DNA from: an uncultured Megasphaera sp.
GTDB lineage: Bacteria; Bacillota; Negativicutes; Veillonellales; Megasphaeraceae
DNA: 13,226 nt
Direction: 5' to 3'
Assembly: GCA_900548635.1 (NCBI GenBank)
Contig: URLP01000040.1
Span: forward strand, 1-13,226
The notes under the pieces: generated by a model
Database searches by the model: none
The model's input: the letters and a program-made list of their open reading frames with translations, nothing else
What the model was told of the DNA's origin: nothing
Position numbers and translations under genes: made by a program
Shown: positions 6,604 to 13,226 of the stretch, piece after piece
Numbering within the stretch: the first letter of the stretch is position 1
How the letters are laid out: every line of letters starts with the position of its first letter

Positions 6604-6644
6604 GCGTGATTTTTTTCACTAGATTCTCCTAAAAAAAATCACGC
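6604..6644 (-). promoter_or_regulatory. 13-bp perfect stem-loop in the hbd 5' leader
   Basis: GCGTGATTTTTTT (6604-6616) and its exact complement (6632-6644) flank a 15-base loop. In the hbd mRNA the stem ends about 6 bases before the GGAGGAG site, and the loop holds an AGGAG that mimics a ribosome-binding site. It lies downstream of the likely promoter, so it is transcribed. It has no uridine tail. A role in mRNA stability or translation control is inference; as DNA it could instead be an operator. Confidence 0.6.
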
Positions 6645-6677
6645 ACGTTCTAAATAAGATTCACTGCTTACACTGAT

Positions 6678-6686
6678 AGTATATCA
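6678..6686 (-). promoter_or_regulatory. Extended -10 promoter of hbd
   Basis: Minus-strand TGATATACT gives a TATACT hexamer (6678-6683) with an upstream TG one base away, the extended -10 pattern, about 95 bases before the hbd ATG. No strong -35 is visible. The 8-mer AAATGTGA overlaps it and recurs 48 bases upstream (6733-6740). Confidence 0.55.
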
Positions 6687-6956
6687 CATTTGCCAGAAAA
6701 ATCCACTAAAAAACGACACTTTTTTCAATTTTTCACATTTATGACATGCATTTTGTGCAATGATTTAAAAGTCAAATTACTTGTTTGCATTTTTCAATAT
6801 AAATACATCATAGGTGTACGTGATATTATGAACTTACGGTATAGGAGATAGCTCTACTTTTCACATAGGGTATTTAACGATATTCCCTGCAGGAATATCG
6901 TTTGCAGTTTGTAGTTTTCAGTTTATAGAAACAGGACCGGCTCGCTGAGGCATCGC
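6687..6956. other. AT-rich non-coding stretch upstream of hbd
   Basis: No credible open reading frame, tRNA or rRNA is seen here. It holds A/T runs likely to form the upstream part of the hbd promoter, a perfect palindrome at 6876-6902, and a short tract at 6903-6929 in which AGTTT recurs about every 7-8 bases. Confidence 0.5.
6876..6902. promoter_or_regulatory. Perfect 27-base palindrome with 11-bp arms
   Basis: AACGATATTCC and GGAATATCGTT flank the 5-base centre CTGCA. It lies between the kinase terminator and the hbd promoter. There is no U-tract on either strand, so an operator or a cruciform/REP-type element is more likely than a terminator. Confidence 0.5.
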
Positions 6957-6990
6957 AAAAAAAAAGCTCCCCTTCTCAGGGGAGGCTTTT
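6957..6990 (-). terminator. Intrinsic terminator of the yerC-kinase operon
   Basis: Minus-strand stem AAAAGC-C-TCCCCT with AGGGGAGCTTTT, closed by a GAGA tetraloop (one bulged C), runs straight into nine T residues (6957-6965). The 5' arm overlaps the kinase stop codon, so translation termination and transcription termination coincide. Confidence 0.92.
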
Positions 6991-8506
6991 ACAACGCCCC
7001 ATTCAAGGCTTTGAGGAGTTCTTCCCGTTTGGCGTAGCCTTTGCGGTACATGGCCGTGTTGGCTGCGTCGGGCAGGTACGTAGCTTTGACTTCTAACTGG
7101 CGCTGCAGGGCCTGTTTGAGGTCCGGCACGTCACCGGCGGCATAGGCGGCGACGATGCAGTTCGTCGGGACGGCGCCGCCGGCAACTTTCAAGGTCACGA
7201 CTTTCGTATCGAGCATGTCCGCCTTGATCTGGTTCCAGAGGGCATCGCGGCTGCCGCCTTCGGTGATGGTCAGCTGGGTCAGGTCGATGCCGGCCTTGCG
7301 GTAGCGGTCCGTGATTTCCATATAGTCATAGCCGATGCCTTCGAGGACGCAGCGCCACATGGCGCCCTGGTCCGAATCGAGGGTCAGGCCCGTGAAGGTG
7401 CCGCGGACTTTCGGGTAGTCGCCGTTGCCGCCGGTCAGGTACGGGATGAAGAGGGCGCCGTCGCAGCCGGGCTGATGGCGCTTGGCCAGTTCATCGAGGG
7501 TGGCGTAGTAGTCGTCCCCTTCTTCGCGGGCAATGCTGTCCTTGAACCAGCGCAGGGCCAGGCCGCCCGTGCGGACCATGCCCCAGTAGAAATAGGTCCC
7601 CGGCAGGGTGCCGGAGTTGAAGATCAGGTTGCTGCCCGGTACGGAAAGCTGCGGGATGATGCCGTTCGTGGCGGCACAGAACATGGCGCACGTCCCGGCG
7701 ACGTCGACGGCGCGGCCCGCTTCGAGGATGCCGCTGCCCATCATGGATTCCATCGTATCGCCGGCGCCGGCACAAATCGGGATGCCTGCGGGGAAGCCCG
7801 TTTCCATAGCGTCTTCTTCACAGAGCGTGCCGATGATGTCCCAGGGCTTGACGATGCGGGGCAGGTATTTCCTGGGGATACCCAGGATCTCGAGCTGCTT
7901 ATCGGACCATTCTTTCTTTACTACATTATAGCCCAGGCCCCAGCCGGACATGGCGCCCCAGTCGATGAAGGCGTCTTCCCCTTTCAGGCCGGCCAGATGC
8001 ATGAGTACGTACGGGCAGTTGTGGACGAACTTGACACCCTTTTCCTGCCAGGCCGGGACATGCTTCATGAACCAGCGGGCGAACATGGCCGGGAACATGA
8101 TGTTCGGTTCGGCATTGCCCGTTTCTTTACCCCAGATATCGAGGTGCAGCGCCTTCAACGCTTCCACGTCGTCGGCCGTGCGGCTGTCGAGATAGTTGAC
8201 AAAAGGCGTAATGGCGTTGCCGTCGGCGTCGATGCCAGCGATGCCGCAGATGATGCCGTCGCCCATGATGACCCGGACTTTCTTCACGTCCCAGCCCTTT
8301 TCGTCCATCTGGCGGCTGCAGGAAGCCATGCACTGCTTGATGAGGCGGTAATATTCGTCGACGTCCATCTGGACCCAGCCCGGATGGGGATAAGCCAGAT
8401 GGGTCTTGGCCGTGTCCATGGCCAGGCAGTGCTGTTCGTCGTCGTAGACGGCGACCTTGACGCTCTGCGTGCCCGCGTCGAAACCGATGTAATACTTGTC
8501 ACTCAC
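6989..8506 (-). CDS. FGGY-family carbohydrate kinase (xylulokinase-like)
   Basis: Cytosolic ATP-dependent sugar kinase; the substrate is probably a pentulose or related polyol but is not determined by sequence. It has 505 residues, usual for FGGY kinases. The N-terminal ribonuclease-H-like fold opens YYIGFDAGTQSVK with phosphate-binding Asp10. The second domain has CAGAGDTMESMMGSG with the putative catalytic base Asp250, and TEGGSRDALWNQIKADML (415-432), the adenosine-binding FGGY signature region. The AGAGD sequence replaces the GGGD common in classical xylulokinases, so xylB is not assigned. I start at the GTG at 8506 (MSDKYYIG...), 10 bases after AAGGA. A GTG three codons upstream would be one base from that site. 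Third gene of the yerC operon, 20 bases after the 188-residue gene. Confidence 0.88.
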   Translation of the reverse strand: MSDKYYIGFDAGTQSVKVAVYDDEQHCLAMDTAKTHLAYPHPGWVQMDVDEYYRLIKQCMASCSRQMDEKGWDVKKVRVIMGDGIICGIAGIDADGNAITPFVNYLDSRTADDVEALKALHLDIWGKETGNAEPNIMFPAMFARWFMKHVPAWQEKGVKFVHNCPYVLMHLAGLKGEDAFIDWGAMSGWGLGYNVVKKEWSDKQLEILGIPRKYLPRIVKPWDIIGTLCEEDAMETGFPAGIPICAGAGDTMESMMGSGILEAGRAVDVAGTCAMFCAATNGIIPQLSVPGSNLIFNSGTLPGTYFYWGMVRTGGLALRWFKDSIAREEGDDYYATLDELAKRHQPGCDGALFIPYLTGGNGDYPKVRGTFTGLTLDSDQGAMWRCVLEGIGYDYMEITDRYRKAGIDLTQLTITEGGSRDALWNQIKADMLDTKVVTLKVAGGAVPTNCIVAAYAAGDVPDLKQALQRQLEVKATYLPDAANTAMYRKGYAKREELLKALNGAL

Positions 8507-8526
8507 GGATAACACATCCTTTCCGT

Positions 8527-9093
8527 TCAGCCCCGGCAGTCCTTGACCATGCCGCCGAGCTTGCTGACCAGGCCTGTCGTCGATTCATTGGGCTTCGGGA
8601 AACGCTGCAGGCCCGTCACGGCTTCGACGTAGCAGAAAAATTCATCCATTGCCCCTTCGATGCCTGAGAGGGTCTGGCCGTCGATGTGCTCGATCAGGGC
8701 CAGGTCATGCTGCTCATAGCGGTTGATATAGCCGTAGAGCGAACAAAACGTGCCGGGCCGCTTCGTATAGGAGCAGAAAAAGCAGTATTCCACGACGGCG
8801 TCGCATTTCTTCAGCGTATCCTGACTTTCGACGCCCGTAAATTCCTGCCGTTCCTGAACGATGGTCTTGATCCAGCTGTTCAGGACGCCTTCGAAAAAGG
8901 CGAAAAGGGACAGTAAGGCCGCCCGGTAATAGCGCCGGGCCAGGAAGGTCCCTTTCTTGGTCTTCTTCTCCTGCTGCATGGCAGCCCGTTTCTTAAACGT
9001 ACAATAATCTTTCCACAACTCTTCATAAATAGAAGCGTGCAGTATATCCATATCACCATTGTGGAAAATGGTGACATCAATCTTAGCCTTCAT
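8527..9093 (-). CDS. Unrecognised 188-residue protein, cysteine-containing, mostly helical
   Basis: I do not recognise this family. The gene looks real: it lies between yerC and the kinase with 16- and 20-base gaps, and its AGGAGG overlaps the yerC TAG stop, suggesting translational coupling. The protein is soluble-looking with no signal peptide. It has a basic segment (about 33-55, lysine/arginine-rich), then an amphipathic helix RRYYRAALLSLFAFFEGVLNSW (53-74, split here only for description). That pattern recalls helical HEPN-like folds, but the resemblance is weak. A CysX2Cys pair (104, 107) and Cys117 could bind metal, though a fourth ligand is not obvious. The ATG at 9093 is about 12 bases from the AGGAGG. 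Function unknown. Confidence 0.75.
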   Translation of the reverse strand: MKAKIDVTIFHNGDMDILHASIYEELWKDYCTFKKRAAMQQEKKTKKGTFLARRYYRAALLSLFAFFEGVLNSWIKTIVQERQEFTGVESQDTLKKCDAVVEYCFFCSYTKRPGTFCSLYGYINRYEQHDLALIEHIDGQTLSGIEGAMDEFFCYVEAVTGLQRFPKPNESTTGLVSKLGGMVKDCRG

Positions 9094-9109
9094 AAAAGCG
9101 GCTTTCCTC

Positions 9110-9433
9110 CTACTTGGATAACTTCAGGAAATCCGGATCCTTCTCGGCCATGCGGCTGAGGATCTTTTCGTAGCCGCCGCTGCCGTAGACCAGGCAGCGC
9201 TTGATGCGGCTGATGGTCGCCGTGCTGGCGCCGGTCTTGCGGACGATGTCTTCGTAGATATCGCCGGCCTTGAGCATGCGCGCCACTTCCAGGCGGGCCG
9301 AGATGGCCTTCATTTCCTGAATCGTACAAAGGTCTTCAAAGAATTCGTAGCATTCGTCGACATTCTTCAACTCTAAAATAGCACGAAACAGCTGGTCGTG
9401 CAAATGGTCCCGCAATTTTTCATTGACTGCCAT
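9110..9433 (-). CDS. yerC: TrpR/YerC-family transcriptional regulator
   Basis: Small DNA-binding protein of the TrpR-like YerC/YecD family; the ligand and regulon are generally unknown. It has 107 residues, typical length. The family core FFEDLCTIQEMKAISARLEVARML (31-54, described in parts) is followed by the helix-turn-helix YEDIVRKTGASTATISRIKR (60-79) and the conserved CLVYGSGGYE. The start ATG at 9433 has GAGGGT 7 bases upstream. It heads a three-gene operon with its own -35/-10 and a TTTAGT/ACTAAA palindrome at the likely transcription start, suggesting it regulates itself and the kinase. The family is clear; its role here is inference. Confidence 0.92.
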   Translation of the reverse strand: MAVNEKLRDHLHDQLFRAILELKNVDECYEFFEDLCTIQEMKAISARLEVARMLKAGDIYEDIVRKTGASTATISRIKRCLVYGSGGYEKILSRMAEKDPDFLKLSK

Positions 9434-9463
9434 GGAAATTACCCTCTTTCTGCGACAGATTAC

Positions 9464-9484
9464 TTTAGTCTGTTAAACACTAAA
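9464..9484. promoter_or_regulatory. Palindrome at the yerC transcription start, candidate operator
   Basis: TTTAGT (9464-9469) and ACTAAA (9479-9484) are exact inverted arms nine bases apart, with a further T-A match inside. The palindrome begins 4 bases downstream of the -10 and so covers the expected +1. The arms resemble the ACTAG half-sites of TrpR operators, and the downstream gene is a TrpR-superfamily protein. Confidence 0.45.
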
Positions 9485-9487
9485 AAT

Positions 9488-9516
9488 ATTATAAGGCATG
9501 ATGATAAGAAAGGCAA
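9488..9516 (-). promoter_or_regulatory. Sigma-A promoter of yerC operon
   Basis: Minus strand -35 TTGCCT (9511-9516), 17-base spacer, perfect TATAAT (9488-9493), 55 bases before the yerC ATG. The -35 directly abuts the polC stop codon, so the promoter takes up essentially the whole intergenic gap. Confidence 0.8.
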
Positions 9517-12500
9517 CTACATGGCAAATAAATCGATCTGTTCGTCTTCGGGCAGGTCGCCGAGGCAGCCTTCCTGACTCATGACGTCGATCAGGGACTG
9601 GGAGACTTTGCCGCGCATCTTGAGGTCCGCTTTGGAGCTGAAAGGCGCTTCCTTGCGGGCGGCGACGATCTGTTCGGCGACGTTGGCCCCGAGGCCGTCG
9701 ATGGCCGTGAAGGGCGGCAGGATCTTACCGTCGCAGATGGTGAACTTCGTCGCTGCCGAACGGTTGATGTCGACATTCATGAAGGAAAAGCCGCGCAGGC
9801 TCATTTCCTTGGCCAGTTCCAGGGCCGAATAGAGGTCCTGTTCGATTTTCGAGGCGCTCTTGCCCTTGGCGGCGATTTCCTTCATGGCCCGTTCCTGCCC
9901 TTCCAGGCCGTGGATCATGGCCGAAAGCTTGAAGGCCTTGGCACGGATCGTGAAGAAAGCGCAGTAGTACGCGAGAGGCTGGTTGATCTTGTACCAGGCG
10001 ATGCGGAAAGCCATCATGACGTAGGCCACGGCGTGGGCACGCGGGAAGAGGTAGCCGATCTTGTGGCACGAATCGATGAACCACTGCGGGATGTGGCCGG
10101 CTTTCAGTTCCCCTTCGTAGTCCGTCGTCTTCTGGCCCAGTTTATTGAGCTTGTCGATGCCCTTGCCCTTACGGACATTTTCCATGACCTTGAAGCTCGT
10201 CTTCGGCTTGATGCCGTGCTGAATCAGATAGTTCATGATGTCGTCACGCGTCGAGACGGCTTCCTTCAGGGGCACCGTGCCGGAAGTGATCAAGTCCTGG
10301 GCGTTGTTCAGCCAGACGTCCGTCCCGTGGGAAAACCCGGAGATGCGGACCAATTCCGAAAAGGTCTTGGGCTTCGTATCGACGAGCATCTGGCGGACGA
10401 AAGTCGTGCCGAATTCCGGGATACCCAGGCTACCGACTTTCGAGCCCAGTTCTTCCGGCGTCACGCCGAGAGCCTTAGTCGAGCTGAAGAGGCTGAGCGT
10501 CGCCGGGTCGTCGAAGGGGATCGTCGTCGCCTTGATGCCTGTCATGTCTTCGAGCATGCGGATGACCGTCGGATCATCATGACCGAGGATATCGAGCTTG
10601 ACCAGGCGGCCTTCGATGGAATGGTAATCGAAGTGAGTCGTAATGATGCCGCTGTCCTTCTTGTTGGCCGGATACTGGACGGGCGTGAAATGGTGGACGT
10701 CCATATCGCGGGGGATAACCATGACGCCGCCCGGATGCTGGCCCGTCGTATTCTTGATGCCCGTGCAGCCGGCAACCAGACTGTTGACGTAGGCATCGTT
10801 GACCTTGATGCCCTTCGCTTCGGCCCACTTCATGACGTAGCCGTAAGCCGTCTTGTCCTTGACGGCGCCGATCGTACCGGCGCGGAAGACGTTGTCCTTA
10901 CCGAAAAGTTCTTCCGTATATTTATGGGCCTTCGGATGGTATTCACCGGAGAAGTTGAGGTCGATATCCGGAACCTTGTCGCCGTCGAAGCCGAGGAAGA
11001 TGGCGAACGGGATATTGTGGCCGTTCTTGTGAAGCGGCGTGCCGCACTTCGGGCAGGTCTTGTCGGGCAGGTCGAAACCGCCGCCCACTTCGCCGTGCGT
11101 AAAGAATTCGCTCCACTGGCACTTCGGGCAGACGTAGTGCGGCGGCAGGGGGTTGACTTCCGTAATGTCCGACATGGTCGCTACGAAAGACGAGCCGACA
11201 GAACCACGCGAACCGACGAGGTAGCCGTCTTCGTTGGAGTGCTTGACCAGCTTGTGGGCGATGTAATAGAGGACGCCGAAGCCGTGGCCCAGGATGGACG
11301 TGAATTCTTCTTCCAGGCGGTCTTCGACGATTTTCGGCAAAGGGTCGCCGTAGATTTCATGGGCCTTCTTGTAGCACATGTTCTTCAGGGCTTCCGAAGA
11401 GCCGGCGATCTGCGGGAAATAAAGCGTTTCCTTCGGTACCGGCCGGCAGTCGGCAATCATCTCGTTGATCTTGTTCGGGTTGGTGATCACGACTTCCCGC
11501 GCCCGTTCCTCGCCGAGATAGGAAAATTCTTCCAGCATCTCATCGGTTGTGCGCAGGTAGAGGTCCGGCTGGAATTCCGCATCCTTGAAGCCCTTGCCGG
11601 TCATCAGGATTTCCCGGTAGATCTTATCTTCCGGATTCATGAAATGAGCGTCGCAGGTGGCCACGGTCATCTTGCCCAGGTCGTCGCCGATCTTGAGGAT
11701 CGTGCGGTTGATGTCGCGCAGGCCTTCTTCGTCGGGCACGAAGCCTTCGCGGACGAGGAAGCCGTTGTTCGTCAGGGGCTGGATTTCCAGATAATCATAG
11801 AAAGAGGCGATTTTCTTCAGCTCTTCGTAAGGCAGCTTCTTCTGGACCATAGAGCGGACCAGTTCCCCTGCTTCACAGGCCGAGCCGAGGATCAGACCTT
11901 CGCGGTATTCCGAAAGGACCGCTCTCGGGATGCGCGGCCGGCCGCGGTAGATGTATTTCAAATGGGAAATGCTGACCAATTTGTAGAGATTGCGGATGCC
12001 GATCTGGTTCTTGGCCAAAATGATGATGTGGTACGACTGGTCGATCTTATCGTCGAAGAGATAGCCTTCCATGCCGTAAATGACCTTGACGTTGTTCGTC
12101 TTATCCGTCGAGATTTCCTGCAGGAGCGGGAAGGACTGGACGACGCCGTGGTCCGTGACGGCGACGGCCGGATGGCCCCACTTCTTGATGGTCTTGATGA
12201 GCTGCTTGACCGTAATCAGGGCATCCATGTCGCTCATCACCGTATGCAGGTGCAGTTCTACGCGCGGCGTCGGATTATGGTCTTCCCGTTCGACGACACC
12301 GCCGTCCGATTCCATCAGGTCATAGGCCATGAGAACGTAGTCGTTCTGGTAGTTGTCGTACTGGATATTGCCGTGGACCCGGACATAGGCGCCGGGCTTC
12401 AGCTTCTTCACGAGGTTGTCGTATTCTTCCGGCGTGAGCGTGTTCTTGCGGCGGAACTTGCCGCCATTTCCCTGGTTACTGACGTCGAGGAACTTCTTGG

Positions 12501-13152
12501 CCGAAATTCCGTTCGTGCTGTCCGCCATCTGGAAAGTCAGGAGGATGCGCTTCGATTTCAGTTCCCGGAATTCGACCTTGACAATCTTGCCCTTGAGGAT
12601 GACGTCGTTCTGTTCTTCACCGAGGACACCGTTGATGGGCACGGCGTCGCCGCCAAAAGCCCGGCCCATCCAGACGCGGCTGTCCGAACCGGTCTTCGTG
12701 CCGCCGGACTTGCCGCTGCTCTTGGGAGCGGCGTCGCCCTTGGCCGCCGACTGACAGGCCTTCTTATAGTCTTCATCGGCGTAGAGTTCGTCGTCGACGT
12801 CGTAAATGCTGTCATAGCAGTCTTCGTGCGGGATATCGTAGCCTTCCAGGTCGTCCGTGGAAATATCCGCCACCTGGCGCAGGGGGTCGTTTTCCGGCAC
12901 GGCCAGGGACATATCGCCGCCGTGGAAGACAGACGTCACCTTGTGCACGACTTCGACGGTCCCGTCCAGGCCCAGCCTGCGGCTGACCCGGTCGCGCAAA
13001 AGGTCCATATCGCCGACGGCATAAGGCGATTCCGTGCGGACCTGCCAGGAATGGGCCGCCAAATTGGCCGCAATCGAAGCCACCGTCACGGACTTGCCGC
13101 CGTCCATAGGAATCAGGATTTCATTTTTAGGAACAATATGCCAGACTTTCAT
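9517..13152 (-). CDS. polC: DNA polymerase III PolC-type, lacking the 3'-5' exonuclease domain
   Basis: Replicative DNA polymerase of low-GC Gram-positives. Order: N-terminal domain (1-~95), acidic/Gly-Ser linker (~95-180), OB fold (~183-280), PHP domain opening RVELHLHT (297-304) with VTDH at 332-335, palm/fingers, C-terminal domain. The four-cysteine zinc site (Cys675, 678, 700, 703) and catalytic Asp729, Asp731 in PDIDLNFSGEY and Asp854 in KLDILGHDD are intact. QIDLF (1205-1209) at the C-terminus is a clamp-binding motif. Length is 1211, versus 1437 for B. subtilis PolC. The missing length is mainly the DEDD proofreading exonuclease normally inserted into PHP: YGMEGYLFDD (359-368) passes directly to YHIIILAKN (374-382) and no DVETTG motif occurs. 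The frame is continuous, so this is not a frameshift. Start ATG has in-frame stops just upstream and an AAGGAT site. Confidence 0.96.
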   Translation of the reverse strand: MKVWHIVPKNEILIPMDGGKSVTVASIAANLAAHSWQVRTESPYAVGDMDLLRDRVSRRLGLDGTVEVVHKVTSVFHGGDMSLAVPENDPLRQVADISTDDLEGYDIPHEDCYDSIYDVDDELYADEDYKKACQSAAKGDAAPKSSGKSGGTKTGSDSRVWMGRAFGGDAVPINGVLGEEQNDVILKGKIVKVEFRELKSKRILLTFQMADSTNGISAKKFLDVSNQGNGGKFRRKNTLTPEEYDNLVKKLKPGAYVRVHGNIQYDNYQNDYVLMAYDLMESDGGVVEREDHNPTPRVELHLHTVMSDMDALITVKQLIKTIKKWGHPAVAVTDHGVVQSFPLLQEISTDKTNNVKVIYGMEGYLFDDKIDQSYHIIILAKNQIGIRNLYKLVSISHLKYIYRGRPRIPRAVLSEYREGLILGSACEAGELVRSMVQKKLPYEELKKIASFYDYLEIQPLTNNGFLVREGFVPDEEGLRDINRTILKIGDDLGKMTVATCDAHFMNPEDKIYREILMTGKGFKDAEFQPDLYLRTTDEMLEEFSYLGEERAREVVITNPNKINEMIADCRPVPKETLYFPQIAGSSEALKNMCYKKAHEIYGDPLPKIVEDRLEEEFTSILGHGFGVLYYIAHKLVKHSNEDGYLVGSRGSVGSSFVATMSDITEVNPLPPHYVCPKCQWSEFFTHGEVGGGFDLPDKTCPKCGTPLHKNGHNIPFAIFLGFDGDKVPDIDLNFSGEYHPKAHKYTEELFGKDNVFRAGTIGAVKDKTAYGYVMKWAEAKGIKVNDAYVNSLVAGCTGIKNTTGQHPGGVMVIPRDMDVHHFTPVQYPANKKDSGIITTHFDYHSIEGRLVKLDILGHDDPTVIRMLEDMTGIKATTIPFDDPATLSLFSSTKALGVTPEELGSKVGSLGIPEFGTTFVRQMLVDTKPKTFSELVRISGFSHGTDVWLNNAQDLITSGTVPLKEAVSTRDDIMNYLIQHGIKPKTSFKVMENVRKGKGIDKLNKLGQKTTDYEGELKAGHIPQWFIDSCHKIGYLFPRAHAVAYVMMAFRIAWYKINQPLAYYCAFFTIRAKAFKLSAMIHGLEGQERAMKEIAAKGKSASKIEQDLYSALELAKEMSLRGFSFMNVDINRSAATKFTICDGKILPPFTAIDGLGANVAEQIVAARKEAPFSSKADLKMRGKVSQSLIDVMSQEGCLGDLPEDEQIDLFAM

Positions 13153-13179
13153 TTACTATCCTTTCTGTATCATGCAACA

Positions 13180-13226
13180 GGCTATGCACAGGATTCACGC
13201 GGGCTCGCCACATGCGAGCCCCTACA
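13180..13226 (+). repeat. REP-like hairpin repeat, copy 3, upstream of polC
   Basis: GGCTATGCACAGGATTC (13180-13196), then GCGGG entering an 8-bp stem GGGCTCGC/GCGAGCCC (13201-13208/13214-13221) and CCCCTAC at the end. Flanks are identical to copy 1 at 4524 but the stem sequence differs while staying fully paired. It lies 28 bases upstream of the polC ATG and reaches the window edge. Confidence 0.7.

Noticed and set aside
6690..6800. Rex-type redox operator upstream of hbd
   Set aside because: TTGTG/CACAA-like fragments exist but no proper inverted repeat with the expected spacing was found.
7475..8512. 345-residue plus-strand open frame opposite the sugar kinase
   Set aside because: Antisense shadow of a clear FGGY kinase.
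12033..12060. Frameshift or broken polC explaining the missing exonuclease
   Set aside because: The frame is open for 1211 codons and both flanks match PolC directly, so it is a clean domain absence and not a disrupted gene.

Overview
The window comes from a Negativicutes-type Firmicute. It is most likely a Megasphaera-like butyrate/caproate-forming member of the Veillonellaceae. The clues are a Gram-positive-type PolC replicase and an hrcA-grpE-dnaK operon, a DnaK lacking the insertion typical of Proteobacterial Hsp70, crotonase and 3-hydroxybutyryl-CoA dehydrogenase genes, and a fairly GC-rich, low-AT coding style. The genus is an inference; no 16S gene is present. All ten genes supported here lie on the minus strand, so transcription runs from high to low coordinates.

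Layout in transcription order. (1) 13226-13153: the leader of polC, carrying a short hairpin repeat. (2) 13152-9517: polC, the replicative DNA polymerase, unusual in having no proofreading exonuclease domain. (3) 9516-6957: a compact operon with its own sigma-A promoter and palindromic operator. It holds a TrpR/YerC-type regulator, an unrecognised 188-residue protein and an FGGY sugar kinase, and ends in a strong terminator overlapping the kinase stop codon. (4) 6956-6585: a 370-base AT-rich intergenic region with a perfect 11-bp-arm palindrome, the hbd promoter and a 13-bp stem-loop just ahead of the hbd ribosome-binding site. (5) hbd and (6) crt, each followed by its own intrinsic terminator. 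They encode two consecutive steps of butyryl-CoA formation. (7) 4752-4336: a repeat-rich intergenic stretch with several hairpins, including two copies of the repeat also seen at the window's end. (8) A secreted alpha/beta-hydrolase esterase. (9) The heat-shock operon hrcA-grpE-dnaK, with dnaK running off the left edge.

Functionally the window combines replication (polC), a small regulated sugar-kinase operon, reductive butyrate-pathway enzymes, an exported esterase and the HrcA-controlled chaperone operon. The best leads are the exonuclease-less PolC, a REP-like repeat family whose stems change by compensatory substitutions between fixed flanks, a hrcA control region with no recognisable CIRCE but many AGTCAAA-like heptads, the stem-loop in the hbd leader, and a possible autoregulatory operator in front of yerC. 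No complete, clearly new multi-gene system was identified.
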